A DNA stretch of 64,000 bases from Pseudomonas protegens (GCF_003363755.1 NZ_CP031396.1:5116501-5180500), one strand, 5' to 3'. Positions 9,152 through 18,361 are shown, counted from the stretch's first letter. Notes: generated from the sequence alone by a model not told the origin. Numbers and translations are program-made.

Positions 9152-9733
9152 ATGCTAACCCAGGAAGAGGATCAGCAGCTGGTCGAGCGCGTTCAGCGTG
9201 GCGACAAGCGAGCGTTCGATCTGCTCGTGCTGAAATACCAGCACAAAATTCTCGGGTTGATCGTGCGTTTCGTGCACGACACCCATGAAGCCCAGGATGT
9301 CGCACAAGAAGCCTTTATCAAGGCTTACCGTGCACTAGGTAATTTTCGGGGGGACAGCGCGTTCTATACGTGGCTGTACCGTATCGCCATCAACACGGCG
9401 AAAAACTATCTGGTTTCACGCGGCCGCCGGCCGCCGGATAGCGATGTCAGTTCTGAGGATGCGGAGTTCTATGATGGCGATCATGGCCTGAAGGATCTCG
9501 AATCGCCGGAACGTGCATTGCTGCGGGATGAGATCGAAGGCACCGTCCATCGAACCATTCAGCAACTACCTGAAGATTTGCGTACAGCCTTAACTTTACG
9601 TGAATTCGATGGTCTGAGTTACGAGGACATTGCCAGCGTCATGCAGTGTCCGGTGGGTACCGTGCGCTCCCGGATTTTCCGCGCTCGGGAAGCCATCGAT
9701 AAAGCCCTGCAGCCGTTGTTGCAGGAAACCTGA
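9152..9733 (+). CDS. algU: Extracytoplasmic-function sigma factor AlgU (RpoE)
   Basis: A 193-residue ECF sigma factor directing envelope-stress and exopolysaccharide genes. Region 2 includes DVAQEAFIKAYRALGNFRGD and the -10 binding segment; region 4 includes LREFDGLSYEDIASVMQCP with the helix-turn-helix for GAACTT. The start MLTQEEDQQL at 9152 follows GAGGAG by five bases; an ATG six bases upstream would sit on the ribosome site. The anti-sigma gene mucA follows by 31 bases. Confidence 0.97.
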   Translation: MLTQEEDQQLVERVQRGDKRAFDLLVLKYQHKILGLIVRFVHDTHEAQDVAQEAFIKAYRALGNFRGDSAFYTWLYRIAINTAKNYLVSRGRRPPDSDVSSEDAEFYDGDHGLKDLESPERALLRDEIEGTVHRTIQQLPEDLRTALTLREFDGLSYEDIASVMQCPVGTVRSRIFRAREAIDKALQPLLQET

Positions 9734-9764
9734 GACAGCGGCGACAGCCAAGAGAGGAACCGCC

Positions 9765-10352
9765 ATGAGTCGTGAAGCCCTGCAGGAATCGCTGTCCGCG
9801 GTGATGGATAACGAAGCGGACGAACTGGAATTGCGTCGGGTGTTGAATGCAGTCGACGAAGTAGAAACCCGTGAGACTTGGGCTCGTTATCAAATCGCCC
9901 GGGCAGCTATGCACAAGGAGTTGCTGCTTCCACGTCTGGACATCGCCGCTGCTGTTTCGGCAGCTCTGGCTGATGAGGCCGTACCAGCCAAAGCGTCCCG
10001 TGGACCTTGGCGCAGTCTGGGCCGTCTGGCGGTAGCTGCATCGGTGACTGTGGCGGTACTGGCCGGTGTGCGCCTGTACAACCAAGATGAGATCGCAGGC
10101 GTTGAACTGGCTCAGCAAGCCGCTCAACCTACCCTGACGACTCCACAAATTAAGGGCCCTGCTGTACTGGCCGGCTACAATGAAAGCTCGGAAGCCACTG
10201 GCCCCATGGCTAATGGCGTATTGCAAGGGCAGCCAGGCTGGCACGATCAGCGTCTGCCAAGCTACCTGCGTCAGCATGCTCAACAAGCTGCACTCAAAGG
10301 CACTGAAAGCGCACTGCCTTATGCCCGTGCGGCAAGCCTGGAAAACCGCTAA
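9765..10352 (+). CDS. mucA: Anti-sigma factor MucA
   Basis: A 195-residue inner-membrane anti-sigma factor that holds AlgU. The N-terminal cytoplasmic domain begins MSREALQESLSAVMDNEAD. A single membrane helix lies at about 86-104 (LGRLAVAASVTVAVLAGV) and a periplasmic tail follows, the site for AlgW cleavage and MucB binding. The frame is full length, with no mucoidy-type truncation. An AGAGAGGA ribosome site precedes the ATG. It is followed eight bases later by mucB. Confidence 0.95.
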   Translation: MSREALQESLSAVMDNEADELELRRVLNAVDEVETRETWARYQIARAAMHKELLLPRLDIAAAVSAALADEAVPAKASRGPWRSLGRLAVAASVTVAVLAGVRLYNQDEIAGVELAQQAAQPTLTTPQIKGPAVLAGYNESSEATGPMANGVLQGQPGWHDQRLPSYLRQHAQQAALKGTESALPYARAASLENR

Positions 10353-10360
10353 GGAGGATC

Positions 10361-11317
10361 ATGCGCGCCATACCTCTACTCTCGCTTCTGCTTAGTGGCT
10401 GGTTTGTGGTTCCAGCCCATGCCGATGAAGCCCAGGGCTGGTTGCAGCGTCTTGGGCAAGCGGAACAGCAGCAAAGCTTTCAGGGCACTTTCGTTTACGA
10501 GCGTAACGGTAGTTTTTCTACCCATAACATCTGGCATCGCGTCCAGGGTGGAGAGGTCCGTGAGCGTTTGGTTCAGCTCGATGGATCTGCTCAAGAGGTG
10601 GTGCGTGTCGATGGTCGCACCCAGTGCGTCAGCGGTACGTTGATGGCAGGGTTGGGCGATGCTCCGGACTCTGCGACCCGTGCGCTGGATCCGCAAAAGC
10701 TCAAGAATTGGTATGACCTTGCCGTTATCGGCAAGTCACGCGTGGCTGGGCGTCAGGCAGTCATCGTTTCGGTTACGCCCAGAGATCAACATCGTTATGG
10801 CTTTGAGTTGCATCTGGATCGGGAAACCGGCCTGCCGCTCAAATCCCTGTTGTTGAACGACAAGGGACAACTATTGGAGCGCTTCCAGTTCACTCGTCTG
10901 GATACTGCAGATGTTCCTGAAGATGCCGAGTTGCAAGCTGGGGCTGACTGCAAACCCGTGAGCCTGGATAGCGACAAGGCTTCGGCCATCAAGACTGCGC
11001 AAACCTGGCATTCCGACTGGCTACCTCCGGGTTTCGAGCTGACCAGTAGCTCCGCCCGCAAGGATCCGCAAACCAAGACCCTGGTCAACAGCTTGCTGTA
11101 TGACGACGGTTTGGCGCGGTTCTCGGTGTTCCTCGAACCACTCAACGGGGCGACGGTTACCGATACCCGCACCCAGCTCGGTCCGACTGTTGCCGTATCG
11201 CGTCGCTTGACCACGCCTGAAGGCGAAATGATGGTCACCGTGGTCGGGGAAATCCCCATTGGCACTGCTGAACGTATTGCGCTGTCGATGCGTTCCGATG
11301 CCACCGCCAAGCAATGA
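10361..11317 (+). CDS. mucB: Periplasmic regulator MucB (RseB)
   Basis: A 318-residue periplasmic protein with a cleaved signal peptide (MRAIPLLSLLLSGWFVVPAHA). It protects MucA from proteolysis and is thought to sense mislocalised lipopolysaccharide. The N-terminal half is a LolA-like fold (AEQQQSFQGTFVYERNG) and the C-terminal part is the MucA-binding domain. GGAGG lies directly upstream. It is the last gene before a hairpin; mucC, which follows mucB in P. aeruginosa, is absent. Confidence 0.94.
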   Translation: MRAIPLLSLLLSGWFVVPAHADEAQGWLQRLGQAEQQQSFQGTFVYERNGSFSTHNIWHRVQGGEVRERLVQLDGSAQEVVRVDGRTQCVSGTLMAGLGDAPDSATRALDPQKLKNWYDLAVIGKSRVAGRQAVIVSVTPRDQHRYGFELHLDRETGLPLKSLLLNDKGQLLERFQFTRLDTADVPEDAELQAGADCKPVSLDSDKASAIKTAQTWHSDWLPPGFELTSSSARKDPQTKTLVNSLLYDDGLARFSVFLEPLNGATVTDTRTQLGPTVAVSRRLTTPEGEMMVTVVGEIPIGTAERIALSMRSDATAKQ

Positions 11318-11421
11318 TCCTTTGTTGGTTGTGTAAGAGGTCGGTAATGCCTACTCCACAATTGAGAAGATGAAATGTTTGGTGAGCAATTTCATTTGCA
11401 AAATCCCCAAAGTTTTTTTAT

Positions 11422-11447
11422 AGGTCAGAACCCCTCGGTTCTGACCT
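11422..11447 (+). terminator. Hairpin between mucB and mucD
   Basis: AGGTCAGAAC and GTTCTGACCT form perfect 10-base arms around a 6-base loop, followed by TATTTG. This resembles a weak intrinsic terminator or attenuator. The mucB-mucD gap is 223 bases, so mucD may have its own promoter or be expressed by read-through. Confidence 0.6.
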
Positions 11448-11540
11448 TATTTGTCGTTCCTGGAGCAAAAGTACCGCCCCTGCATTTTCGGTGCGACTTG
11501 CTCCATATCGCTTAACCACGCTCGTCGTAACGGGAGCCGT

Positions 11541-12971
11541 ATGTCGATACCACGCTTGAAGTCTTACTTCACCATTCTTGCCACCGTGCTGGTGCTGGGG
11601 CAGGCCGTGTCTGCCCAGGCAGCCGAGTTGCCTGATTTCACCCAACTGGTCGAGCAGGCTTCGCCTGCTGTGGTGAATATCAGTACAACGCAGAAGCTGC
11701 CTGATCGGCGTTTTTCCAACTCGGCACAGATGCCCGAACTGGAAGGCCTGCCGCCAATGTTGCGGGAGTTCTTCGAGCGTGGCATGCCCCAGCAGCGCTC
11801 TCCGCGAGGGGACCGCCAGCGTGAAGCCCAGTCCCTGGGCTCGGGTTTCATCATTTCCCCGGATGGCTACATCCTCACCAACAATCACGTGATCGCCGAT
11901 GCGGACGAGATTCTCGTGCGTCTGGCCGACCGCAGTGAATTGAAAGCCAAGCTGATAGGCACCGATCCGCGTTCCGACGTGGCACTGTTGAAGATCGATG
12001 GCAAGGACCTGCCTGTGCTGAAGCTGGGTAAATCCCAGGACCTGAAAGCCGGGCAATGGGTCGTGGCCATCGGTTCGCCATTTGGTTTCGACCACACCGT
12101 GACCCAGGGCATCGTCAGTGCCATTGGTCGCAGTCTTCCAAATGAAAACTACGTTCCCTTCATTCAGACCGACGTGCCGATCAACCCGGGTAACTCCGGT
12201 GGCCCGCTGTTCAACCTGGCGGGTGAAGTGGTGGGCATCAACTCGCAGATCTACACCCGTTCCGGTGGCTTCATGGGGGTGTCCTTCGCGATCCCTATCG
12301 ACGTGGCCATGGACGTTTCCAATCAGCTGAAAACCGGTGGCAAGGTCAGTCGTGGCTGGCTGGGCGTAGTGATTCAGGAGGTCAATAAAGACCTGGCAGA
12401 ATCCTTTGGTCTGGAAAAACCTGCCGGTGCACTGGTCGCGCAGGTTCAGGACGGAGGCCCAGCGGCCAAGGGCGGCCTGCAAGTGGGGGACGTGATTCTC
12501 AGCCTCAATGGTCAACCTATTGTCATGTCGGCGGACCTGCCGCATCTGGTCGGGGCACTGAAGGCCGGAGCCAAGGCCAACCTGGAAGTGATTCGTGAAG
12601 GCAAGCGCAAGAATGTCGAGCTCACCGTGGGCGCCATTCCTGAAGAAGACAAGGATCTGAGCATGCTGCCCAAGTCCGGCGTCGAGCGCAGCAGTAACCG
12701 TCTCGGCGTAGCCGTTGTAGAGCTCAATGATGAGCAGAGAAAGGCTTTTGACCTCAAGGGTGGCGTAGTCATCAAGGAAGTCCAGGATGGCCCAGCGGCG
12801 TTGATCGGCCTGCAGCCGGGCGACGTGATCACCCACCTGAACAACCAGGCGATTACCACCGCCAAGGAGTTCACCGAAATCGCCAAGGCGCTGCCGAAGA
12901 ACCGTTCGGTGTCCATGCGTGTACTGCGTCAGGGGCGAGCCAGTTTCATTACCTTCAAACTGGCCGAGTAA
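11541..12971 (+). CDS. mucD: Periplasmic DegP-like serine protease MucD
   Basis: A 476-residue HtrA-family protease and chaperone that clears misfolded envelope proteins and restrains AlgU activation. After a signal peptide ending at AQA come the catalytic histidine (LTNNHVIADAD), aspartate (RSDVALLKI) and serine (GNSGGPLF), then two PDZ domains (about 270-360 and 375-470). I start at MSIPRLKSY, with CGGGAG seven bases upstream; an earlier in-frame start overlaps the hairpin region. Length equals P. aeruginosa MucD. Confidence 0.96.
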   Translation: MSIPRLKSYFTILATVLVLGQAVSAQAAELPDFTQLVEQASPAVVNISTTQKLPDRRFSNSAQMPELEGLPPMLREFFERGMPQQRSPRGDRQREAQSLGSGFIISPDGYILTNNHVIADADEILVRLADRSELKAKLIGTDPRSDVALLKIDGKDLPVLKLGKSQDLKAGQWVVAIGSPFGFDHTVTQGIVSAIGRSLPNENYVPFIQTDVPINPGNSGGPLFNLAGEVVGINSQIYTRSGGFMGVSFAIPIDVAMDVSNQLKTGGKVSRGWLGVVIQEVNKDLAESFGLEKPAGALVAQVQDGGPAAKGGLQVGDVILSLNGQPIVMSADLPHLVGALKAGAKANLEVIREGKRKNVELTVGAIPEEDKDLSMLPKSGVERSSNRLGVAVVELNDEQRKAFDLKGGVVIKEVQDGPAALIGLQPGDVITHLNNQAITTAKEFTEIAKALPKNRSVSMRVLRQGRASFITFKLAE

Positions 12972-12997
12972 TACGTCTGACGCCGTGCTCGCGCAGT

Positions 12998-13029
12998 AAA
13001 AAGCCCGCCTCGTAAGAGGCGGGCTTTTT
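12998..13029. terminator. Bidirectional intrinsic terminator, mucD/bepA
   Basis: AAAAAGCCCGCCTC, a GTAA loop and GAGGCGGGCTTTTTT form a strong hairpin with U-tracts on both strands. It sits between the convergent mucD and bepA genes and can end both transcripts. Confidence 0.95.
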
Positions 13030-13046
13030 TATGGCGCCTGGAAACA

Positions 13047-14480
13047 TCAGCGCATCATGTCTTTGACCATCTGCTCCTGGTCCATCATCTCCCGCTGACG
13101 AGCGTCGATTCTCGACGACAGTGGGAAGTTGCTGCCGGCCCGCCGTTTGGCGAAGTCCAGTTGCTGAATGGCTTGGCGGTAGTCGCCGACCAGGGCGAAG
13201 TACTCGGCCCGGGCCTGGTGCAGGCCAATGATATTGCCCGACAGGCCGCGGGTTTCCGCCACCAGATACCAGACATCCGGATCGTCCGGACGGCTTTTCA
13301 GCAAGCCTTCCAGGGCCTTTTCCGCATCCGCGGGGCGGTTCTGCTTGAGCAGCAGGTCCACTCGGATCTGATTCAGCGGGTAGTTGCCCGGGTACAGGTT
13401 GAGCATCCGCTCCACACGAGCTTGCGCATCCGGCAGGCGGTTGTTGGCCATGTCCAATTCGATCTGAGCCAGGTTGTAGGTGACATCATTGGGGGATTTG
13501 GCCAGCAGCGGCTTGAGGTTTTCCCGAGCCTCGTTCCACTGGCTGCCCTTGATCTGGGCGATGGCCAGACCGTAACGGGCAATGTCGTTCTTCGGGTTTT
13601 CATCGAGCTGGGCGCGAAAGCGCTTGGCGGCCAGGCCTGGAGATTCTTCGTAATTCAACTGCACCCGCGCACGGATCAGTTGATAGCGCAGGCTGTCCTC
13701 GGTGCCTCCGAGTTTGGCCTGTTCTGCGCGGTTGCGGGTGTCGGCGATTCGCGATTCGGTGACCGGGTGCGTCAGGAGGAATTCCGGAGGCTTGGCATCG
13801 AAGCGGTATTGGCGCATCAAACGTTCGAACATGGTGGGCATCGAGCGTGGGTCGTAGCCGGCTTTCTCCAGATTGAGAATGCCGATGCGGTCGGCTTCCT
13901 GTTCGTTTTGCCGGGAAAAGCGCCGCTGTTCCTGGATGGCCGCGGCCTGGGTGCCGGCGATGGTGGCGATCCCCGCATCCCCGGCGCCGGCGGCAGCGAT
14001 CACGATCCCGGCCAGCAAGGCGGCCATCATTGGCACCTGCATGCGCTGCTGGGCTTCAACCCCGCGGGCAAAGTGGCGTTGGGAAAGGTGCGCCAGTTCG
14101 TGAGCCATCACCGAGGCGTACTCTCCCTCGGTCTGGGCATTGAGAAACAGGCCACCGTTGACCCCGACAATCCCGCCGGGGGCGGCGAAGGCGTTGAGCT
14201 GCGGGCTGTTGATCAGGATGAACTCCAGGCGGCGGTCGTTGACCTGGCTGGTCTCCACCAGTTTGTAGACGCTGGTTTCGACATAGTCCTTGAGTTGCGG
14301 GTCGTTGAGTTGCGAGACCTGGCTGCGTAGCAACGCCAGCCAGGCACGGCCCAGCTGGTGTTCCTGTTGTGGAGAGACAATGGATGAACTGGCGTCACCA
14401 AGTGACGGCAGGTCGTCGGCGAAGCCCGGTGAGGCGAGCAGGCAAGCGAGCGTCAGCAGGGTAGGGCGCAATAAATTCAT
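13047..14480 (-). CDS. bepA: Periplasmic M48 metalloprotease, BepA-like, with TPR repeats
   Basis: A 477-residue zinc protease of the outer-membrane quality-control system (BepA/YfgC), which degrades stalled LptD and BamA assembly intermediates. A signal peptide ends at PGFA. The zinc motif HELAH lies near residue 127 and the third ligand in the EQEADRIGI segment. TPR-like helices fill about 290-450. The ATG at 14480 begins a proper signal peptide; a TTG 21 bases upstream would only add a charged extension. It stands alone, convergent with mucD, which fits a shared envelope-stress theme. Confidence 0.9.
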   Translation of the reverse strand: MNLLRPTLLTLACLLASPGFADDLPSLGDASSSIVSPQQEHQLGRAWLALLRSQVSQLNDPQLKDYVETSVYKLVETSQVNDRRLEFILINSPQLNAFAAPGGIVGVNGGLFLNAQTEGEYASVMAHELAHLSQRHFARGVEAQQRMQVPMMAALLAGIVIAAAGAGDAGIATIAGTQAAAIQEQRRFSRQNEQEADRIGILNLEKAGYDPRSMPTMFERLMRQYRFDAKPPEFLLTHPVTESRIADTRNRAEQAKLGGTEDSLRYQLIRARVQLNYEESPGLAAKRFRAQLDENPKNDIARYGLAIAQIKGSQWNEARENLKPLLAKSPNDVTYNLAQIELDMANNRLPDAQARVERMLNLYPGNYPLNQIRVDLLLKQNRPADAEKALEGLLKSRPDDPDVWYLVAETRGLSGNIIGLHQARAEYFALVGDYRQAIQQLDFAKRRAGSNFPLSSRIDARQREMMDQEQMVKDMMR

Positions 14481-14713
14481 GCACAAAGCCTTATTCGACA
14501 AAGGCTCTACTGTAGCTGCCCGCTGGTCCGGGGACCAGATAAAGCCAGTGAAAACTCTGCGGATAAAAAAGTGCTTTCGGGTAAATTCCGACGTCTACCT
14601 CATCGAGCCTCTATCACGGCGCTACAGCGCTCTGGTTTCAGGCTTCTTTATTGCCGACGGCTTTGCCTTGCAGGGTATTCTAGGCGCCTTGAATTGATGA
14701 TCGGAGTAAGCCA

Positions 14714-14953
14714 ATGACCGATGTTGTCGCCCATGACGCCGAGCTCGATGCCAGTGGACTGAACTGCCCACTGCCACTGCTCAAGGCCAAGATGGAACTC
14801 AATCGCCTGGCCAGTGGCGCGGTGCTCAAGGTCATTGCCACCGATGCCGGGTCCCAGCGTGACTTCCGCACCTTCGCTCGCCTGGCCGGTCATACCCTGT
14901 TGCGCGAAGAGGACGAGGCCGGGGTCTATCGTTACTGGCTGAAAAAGGCCTGA
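14714..14953 (+). CDS. tusA: Sulfur carrier protein TusA
   Basis: A 79-residue persulfide carrier in thiolation of tRNA wobble uridine and other sulfur-transfer routes. The active cysteine lies in the GLNCPLPLLKAK motif near residue 19. A GGAG precedes the start by nine bases. It is followed 33 bases later by the permease gene and may be co-transcribed with it. Confidence 0.92.
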   Translation: MTDVVAHDAELDASGLNCPLPLLKAKMELNRLASGAVLKVIATDAGSQRDFRTFARLAGHTLLREEDEAGVYRYWLKKA

Positions 14954-14986
14954 CGGCCGCTCACCGCTTTCATCTAAGGATCATTG

Positions 14987-16057
14987 ATGTTCAAAGTGCT
15001 ACGTGACTGGATACAGCGCTACTTCTCGGATGAAGAAGCGGTGGTGCTCGCTGTGCTGCTGTTCCTGGCCTTTACCGCTGTGCTGACCTTGGGTGGGATG
15101 CTGGCGCCAGTACTGGCGGGCATGGTCCTGGCCTACCTGATGCAGGGGCTGGTGGTGAGCCTGGAGCGCCTGCGCCTGCCCGGTGGGGCGGCGGTGGGGT
15201 TGGTGTTCGCTCTGTTCATGGGCCTGCTGCTGGTGTTCATCCTGGTGGTGGTGCCTTTGCTCTGGCACCAGTTCGTCACCCTGTTCAACGAGTTGCCGGG
15301 GATGCTCGCCAAGTGGCAGTCACTGTTGCTGCTGTTGCCCGAGCGCTATCCGCACCTGGTGTCGGACGAGCAGGTGCTGCAGGCCATCGAAGTGGCTCGG
15401 GGCGAGATCGGCAAGTTCGGTCAATGGGCGCTGACGTTCTCCCTGTCCAGCCTACCCTTGCTGGTGAACATCATGATCTACCTGGTGCTGGTGCCGATCC
15501 TGGTGTTCTTCTTCCTCAAGGACCGGGCGATGATCAGCCGTTGGGTTATCGGCTACCTGCCTCAGGAGCGGACCTTGATCACTCGGGTTGCCCACGAAAT
15601 GAACCGGCAGATCGCCAACTACATCCGCGGCAAGGTCATCGAGATCGTTATTTGCGGTGGTGTGACTTATATCGCCTTCGTCGCCCTGGGCCTGAACTAC
15701 GCGGCCCTGCTGGCCCTGCTGGTGGGGATTTCGGTGGTGGTGCCCTATGTCGGCGCGGTTGTGGTCACCGTGCCGGTGGCGCTGATCGCCCTGTTCCAGT
15801 GGGGCTGGAGCGACCAGTTCATCTACCTGATGGCGGTCTACGGGATCATCCAGGCCCTGGATGGCAACGTGCTGGTGCCGCTGCTGTTCTCCGGTGCGGT
15901 GAACCTGCACCCGGTAGCAATCATCTGTGCGGTGCTGCTGTTTGGCGGGTTGTGGGGCTTCTGGGGGATTTTCTTTGCGATTCCCCTGGCCACGCTGTTC
16001 AAGGCTGTGCTGGATGCCTGGCCGAGGAAGGACCCGGTGGTGGCGCCTTTACTCTAG
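14987..16057 (+). CDS. PerM/YhhT family (AI-2E transporter superfamily) membrane permease
   Basis: A 356-residue protein with about eight membrane helices: two N-terminal pairs, an amphipathic soluble region (about 100-150), and a C-terminal block including ISVVVPYVGAVVVTVPVALI and the ALDGNVLVPLLFSG signature. Family members include the AI-2 exporter TqsA and sodium antiporters, so the substrate cannot be assigned. ATG at 14987 has TAAGGA six bases upstream. It lies just after tusA. Confidence 0.8.
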   Translation: MFKVLRDWIQRYFSDEEAVVLAVLLFLAFTAVLTLGGMLAPVLAGMVLAYLMQGLVVSLERLRLPGGAAVGLVFALFMGLLLVFILVVVPLLWHQFVTLFNELPGMLAKWQSLLLLLPERYPHLVSDEQVLQAIEVARGEIGKFGQWALTFSLSSLPLLVNIMIYLVLVPILVFFFLKDRAMISRWVIGYLPQERTLITRVAHEMNRQIANYIRGKVIEIVICGGVTYIAFVALGLNYAALLALLVGISVVVPYVGAVVVTVPVALIALFQWGWSDQFIYLMAVYGIIQALDGNVLVPLLFSGAVNLHPVAIICAVLLFGGLWGFWGIFFAIPLATLFKAVLDAWPRKDPVVAPLL

Positions 16058-16063
16058 ATAACG

Positions 16064-16088
16064 CGGGGCGGCTGATTCCGCCGCCCCG
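16064..16088. terminator. GC-rich hairpin between permease and bcp
   Basis: CGGGGCGGC and GCCGCCCCG pair around a 7-base loop between convergent genes. There is only a short T-rich tail (TTGGTTT), so termination is likely but not certain. Confidence 0.6.
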
Positions 16089-16094
16089 TTGGTT

Positions 16095-16568
16095 TCAGGC
16101 CTTGTTCAGAGCCTGGGCTGCTGCCAGTACGGCGTCGACATGGCCCGGAACCTTGACCCCGCGCCATTCCTGGCGCAGGACGCCGTCCTTGTCGATCAGG
16201 AAAGTGCTGCGGTCCACGCCCAGGTATTCCTTGCCATAGAGCTTCTTCAACTTGATCACGTCGAACAGCTGGCAGACGGCTTCGTCCTTGTCGCTGATCA
16301 GCTCGAAGGGGAACTCCTGCTTGCACTTGAAGTTCTCGTGGGACTTCAGGCTGTCGCGGGAGATGCCGAAGACCTCGGTGTTGGCGGCCTGGAAGGCGGC
16401 GTATTGATCACGAAAGCCCTGGCCCTCGGTGGTGCAGCCAGGGGTGCTGTCCTTGGGGTAGAAGTAGATCACCACTTGCTTGCCCTTGAGGCCGGACAGG
16501 CTGACGGTCTGGCCGCTGGTGGCAGGGGCCTGGAAATCAGCGACGGGTTGGTCGATAGCAACAGCCAT
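16095..16568 (-). CDS. bcp: Peroxiredoxin Bcp/PrxQ
   Basis: A 157-residue thiol peroxidase that reduces hydrogen and organic peroxides. The peroxidatic cysteine is C45 in DSTPGCTTEG. The resolving cysteine five residues later in E. coli Bcp is missing (Q50 here). C82 and C99 are present; the PrxQ of Xylella uses a cysteine at the position of C82, so this is probably an alternative two-cysteine type. It starts ten bases after gcvR ends, on the same strand. Confidence 0.92.
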   Translation of the reverse strand: MAVAIDQPVADFQAPATSGQTVSLSGLKGKQVVIYFYPKDSTPGCTTEGQGFRDQYAAFQAANTEVFGISRDSLKSHENFKCKQEFPFELISDKDEAVCQLFDVIKLKKLYGKEYLGVDRSTFLIDKDGVLRQEWRGVKVPGHVDAVLAAAQALNKA

Positions 16569-16578
16569 GGGAGCTTCC

Positions 16579-17139
16579 TTACATGGGGTTCTGTGGGCGC
16601 CAGGGTTCGATCAGCGCATCGAGGTTCATGGCATCGGCAAAATCCAGGAACTGGTCGCGCAACCAGCTGATCTGGGTGCCGGCGGGCAGGGTCACGGTGA
16701 AGGTGGCGTTGAGCATGGTGCCCCCGGTCTGCGGAGCCTGGTAGGTATCGCAGGTGAGGTTTTCCAGTTCGACATGATGGTCGATGAAGAACTGGCACAG
16801 CTCATTGACGATGTCAGAGCGGTAGGCCGCGCTGACGTAGGCGACATAAGGCAAGGCCTGGGGACGGCTTTCCAGAGCGGCGCTGCGCACCACGTTGACC
16901 GTGAAAGCGTGCTTCTTGGCCAGGGATGGCAGGCTGCTTTCCAGGCGCGCCAGGGCGTCCCAACTGCCGGAAATCTCCAGCACCAGGGCGCTGCACTCGC
17001 CGTGTCGGGTCAGACGCGAAGTCACCACGGCACAACGGTTTTCATGGCTGGCGCGGCACAGGACGTTGGTCAGCTCCATGGGGTTGGCGCCGAGGGCACT
17101 GATGACAAGGAATTGTTCGCGAACTGTGGGGGTGGACAT
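16579..17139 (-). CDS. gcvR: Glycine-cleavage regulator GcvR-like protein with two ACT domains
   Basis: A 186-residue cytoplasmic protein made of two ACT domains (about 8-85 and 95-175), which bind small ligands, commonly glycine. In E. coli GcvR binds the activator GcvA and represses the glycine cleavage operon. N-terminal FLVISALGANPMELTNVLCR and DIVNELCQFFIDHHVELENL are the domain cores. AGGAA lies before the ATG. gcvR-bcp is a conserved pair in pseudomonads, divergent from dapA. Confidence 0.85.
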   Translation of the reverse strand: MSTPTVREQFLVISALGANPMELTNVLCRASHENRCAVVTSRLTRHGECSALVLEISGSWDALARLESSLPSLAKKHAFTVNVVRSAALESRPQALPYVAYVSAAYRSDIVNELCQFFIDHHVELENLTCDTYQAPQTGGTMLNATFTVTLPAGTQISWLRDQFLDFADAMNLDALIEPWRPQNPM

Positions 17140-17465
17140 GCAGCATTCCTAAAGCGATGAGCGGTCGGTACTTTTTGACAAGCCAGTAGCAGGCAAGCGT
17201 TGCAAGCTGAACTTCAGGGCCTTGAACCACAAGCCGGCGACGGGCCCCGAAACGCTCGGAACACAGTCTGGCAACGCGGGAATGGGGCTTTGCAGATCCA
17301 ACAGGCAGGCGATAACCCGGTTTACATGCTTATCAGTAGCGATCAAAGCCTGAAGGGTAGCGAAAACCATCGCTCAGGGGAATGCTCACGGCAAGGGACT
17401 TCGCTTGTGCAAGGAACTTGGCGCCAGTACCATTACCGCTCTCTTTTTCCGGCAGGAGCGGTTGC
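17140..17465. other. gcvR-dapA divergent intergenic region
   Basis: This 326-base spacer should carry the gcvR and dapA promoters. I see no reliable gene, tRNA or strong hairpin. The dapA ribosome site GCAGGAG is at its right end. Confidence 0.5.
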
Positions 17466-18344
17466 ATGATTGCGGGCAGTATGGTGGCACTGGTCACACC
17501 CATGGATGCACAGGGAAATCTCGACTGGGACAGCCTGAGCAAACTGGTGGACTTCCACCTGCAAGAGGGCACCAACGCCATCGTGGCGGTCGGCACCACA
17601 GGTGAATCGGCCACACTGGATGTCAACGAGCACATCGAAGTGATTCGTCGGGTGGTGGCCCAGGTTGCAGGGCGTATCCCGGTGATTGCCGGTACCGGCG
17701 CCAACTCGACGCGTGAAGCGATCGAACTGACCACCAACGCGAAGATCGCCGGCGCCGATGCCTGCCTGCTGGTGACTCCGTACTACAACAAGCCGACCCA
17801 GGAAGGCCTGTACCAGCATTTCCGCGCCATTGCCGAGGCCGTGGACATCCCGCAGATCCTCTACAACGTTCCAGGCCGTACCGCATGCGACATGCAGGCC
17901 GAGACCGTGATCCGTCTGTCCTCCGTGAAAAACATCATCGGCATCAAGGAAGCCACCGGCGACCTGCAGCGTGCCAAGGCCATCCTGGCCGGCGTGCCCG
18001 ACGATTTCCTGGTGTACTCCGGCGATGACGCCACTGCCGTTGAACTGATCCTGCTGGGCGGCAAGGGCAATATCTCGGTGACCGCCAACGTCGCGCCTCG
18101 GGCCATGAGCCAGATGTGCGCCGCGGCCATGGCCGGCGACGCCGCCAAGGCCCGCGAGATCCACGAAACCCTGATGCCGCTGAACAAGACACTGTTCATC
18201 GAATCCAACCCTATTCCCGTGAAATGGGCCCTGCACGAAATGGGCTTGATGCCGGACGGTATCCGTCTGCCGCTCACCTGGCTCAGTGCCGCCTGTCACG
18301 AACCGCTGCGGCAGGCCATGCGCCAGTCCGGCGTCTTGGTTTAA
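17466..18344 (+). CDS. dapA: 4-hydroxy-tetrahydrodipicolinate synthase DapA
   Basis: A 292-residue TIM-barrel enzyme condensing pyruvate and aspartate semialdehyde, the first committed step to lysine and diaminopimelate. The Schiff-base lysine is K161 in IGIKEATGDL. The TTGES pyruvate loop and the YNVPGRT tyrosine loop are present. AGGAG precedes the ATG by seven bases. bamC starts 17 bases after the stop, a conserved pairing. Confidence 0.97.
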   Translation: MIAGSMVALVTPMDAQGNLDWDSLSKLVDFHLQEGTNAIVAVGTTGESATLDVNEHIEVIRRVVAQVAGRIPVIAGTGANSTREAIELTTNAKIAGADACLLVTPYYNKPTQEGLYQHFRAIAEAVDIPQILYNVPGRTACDMQAETVIRLSSVKNIIGIKEATGDLQRAKAILAGVPDDFLVYSGDDATAVELILLGGKGNISVTANVAPRAMSQMCAAAMAGDAAKAREIHETLMPLNKTLFIESNPIPVKWALHEMGLMPDGIRLPLTWLSAACHEPLRQAMRQSGVLV

Positions 18345-18361
18345 TTGAGGAAGTACAACGC

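Noticed and set aside
8719-9158. Small frames upstream of algU
   Set aside because: No ribosome sites and they cross the two AlgU promoters.
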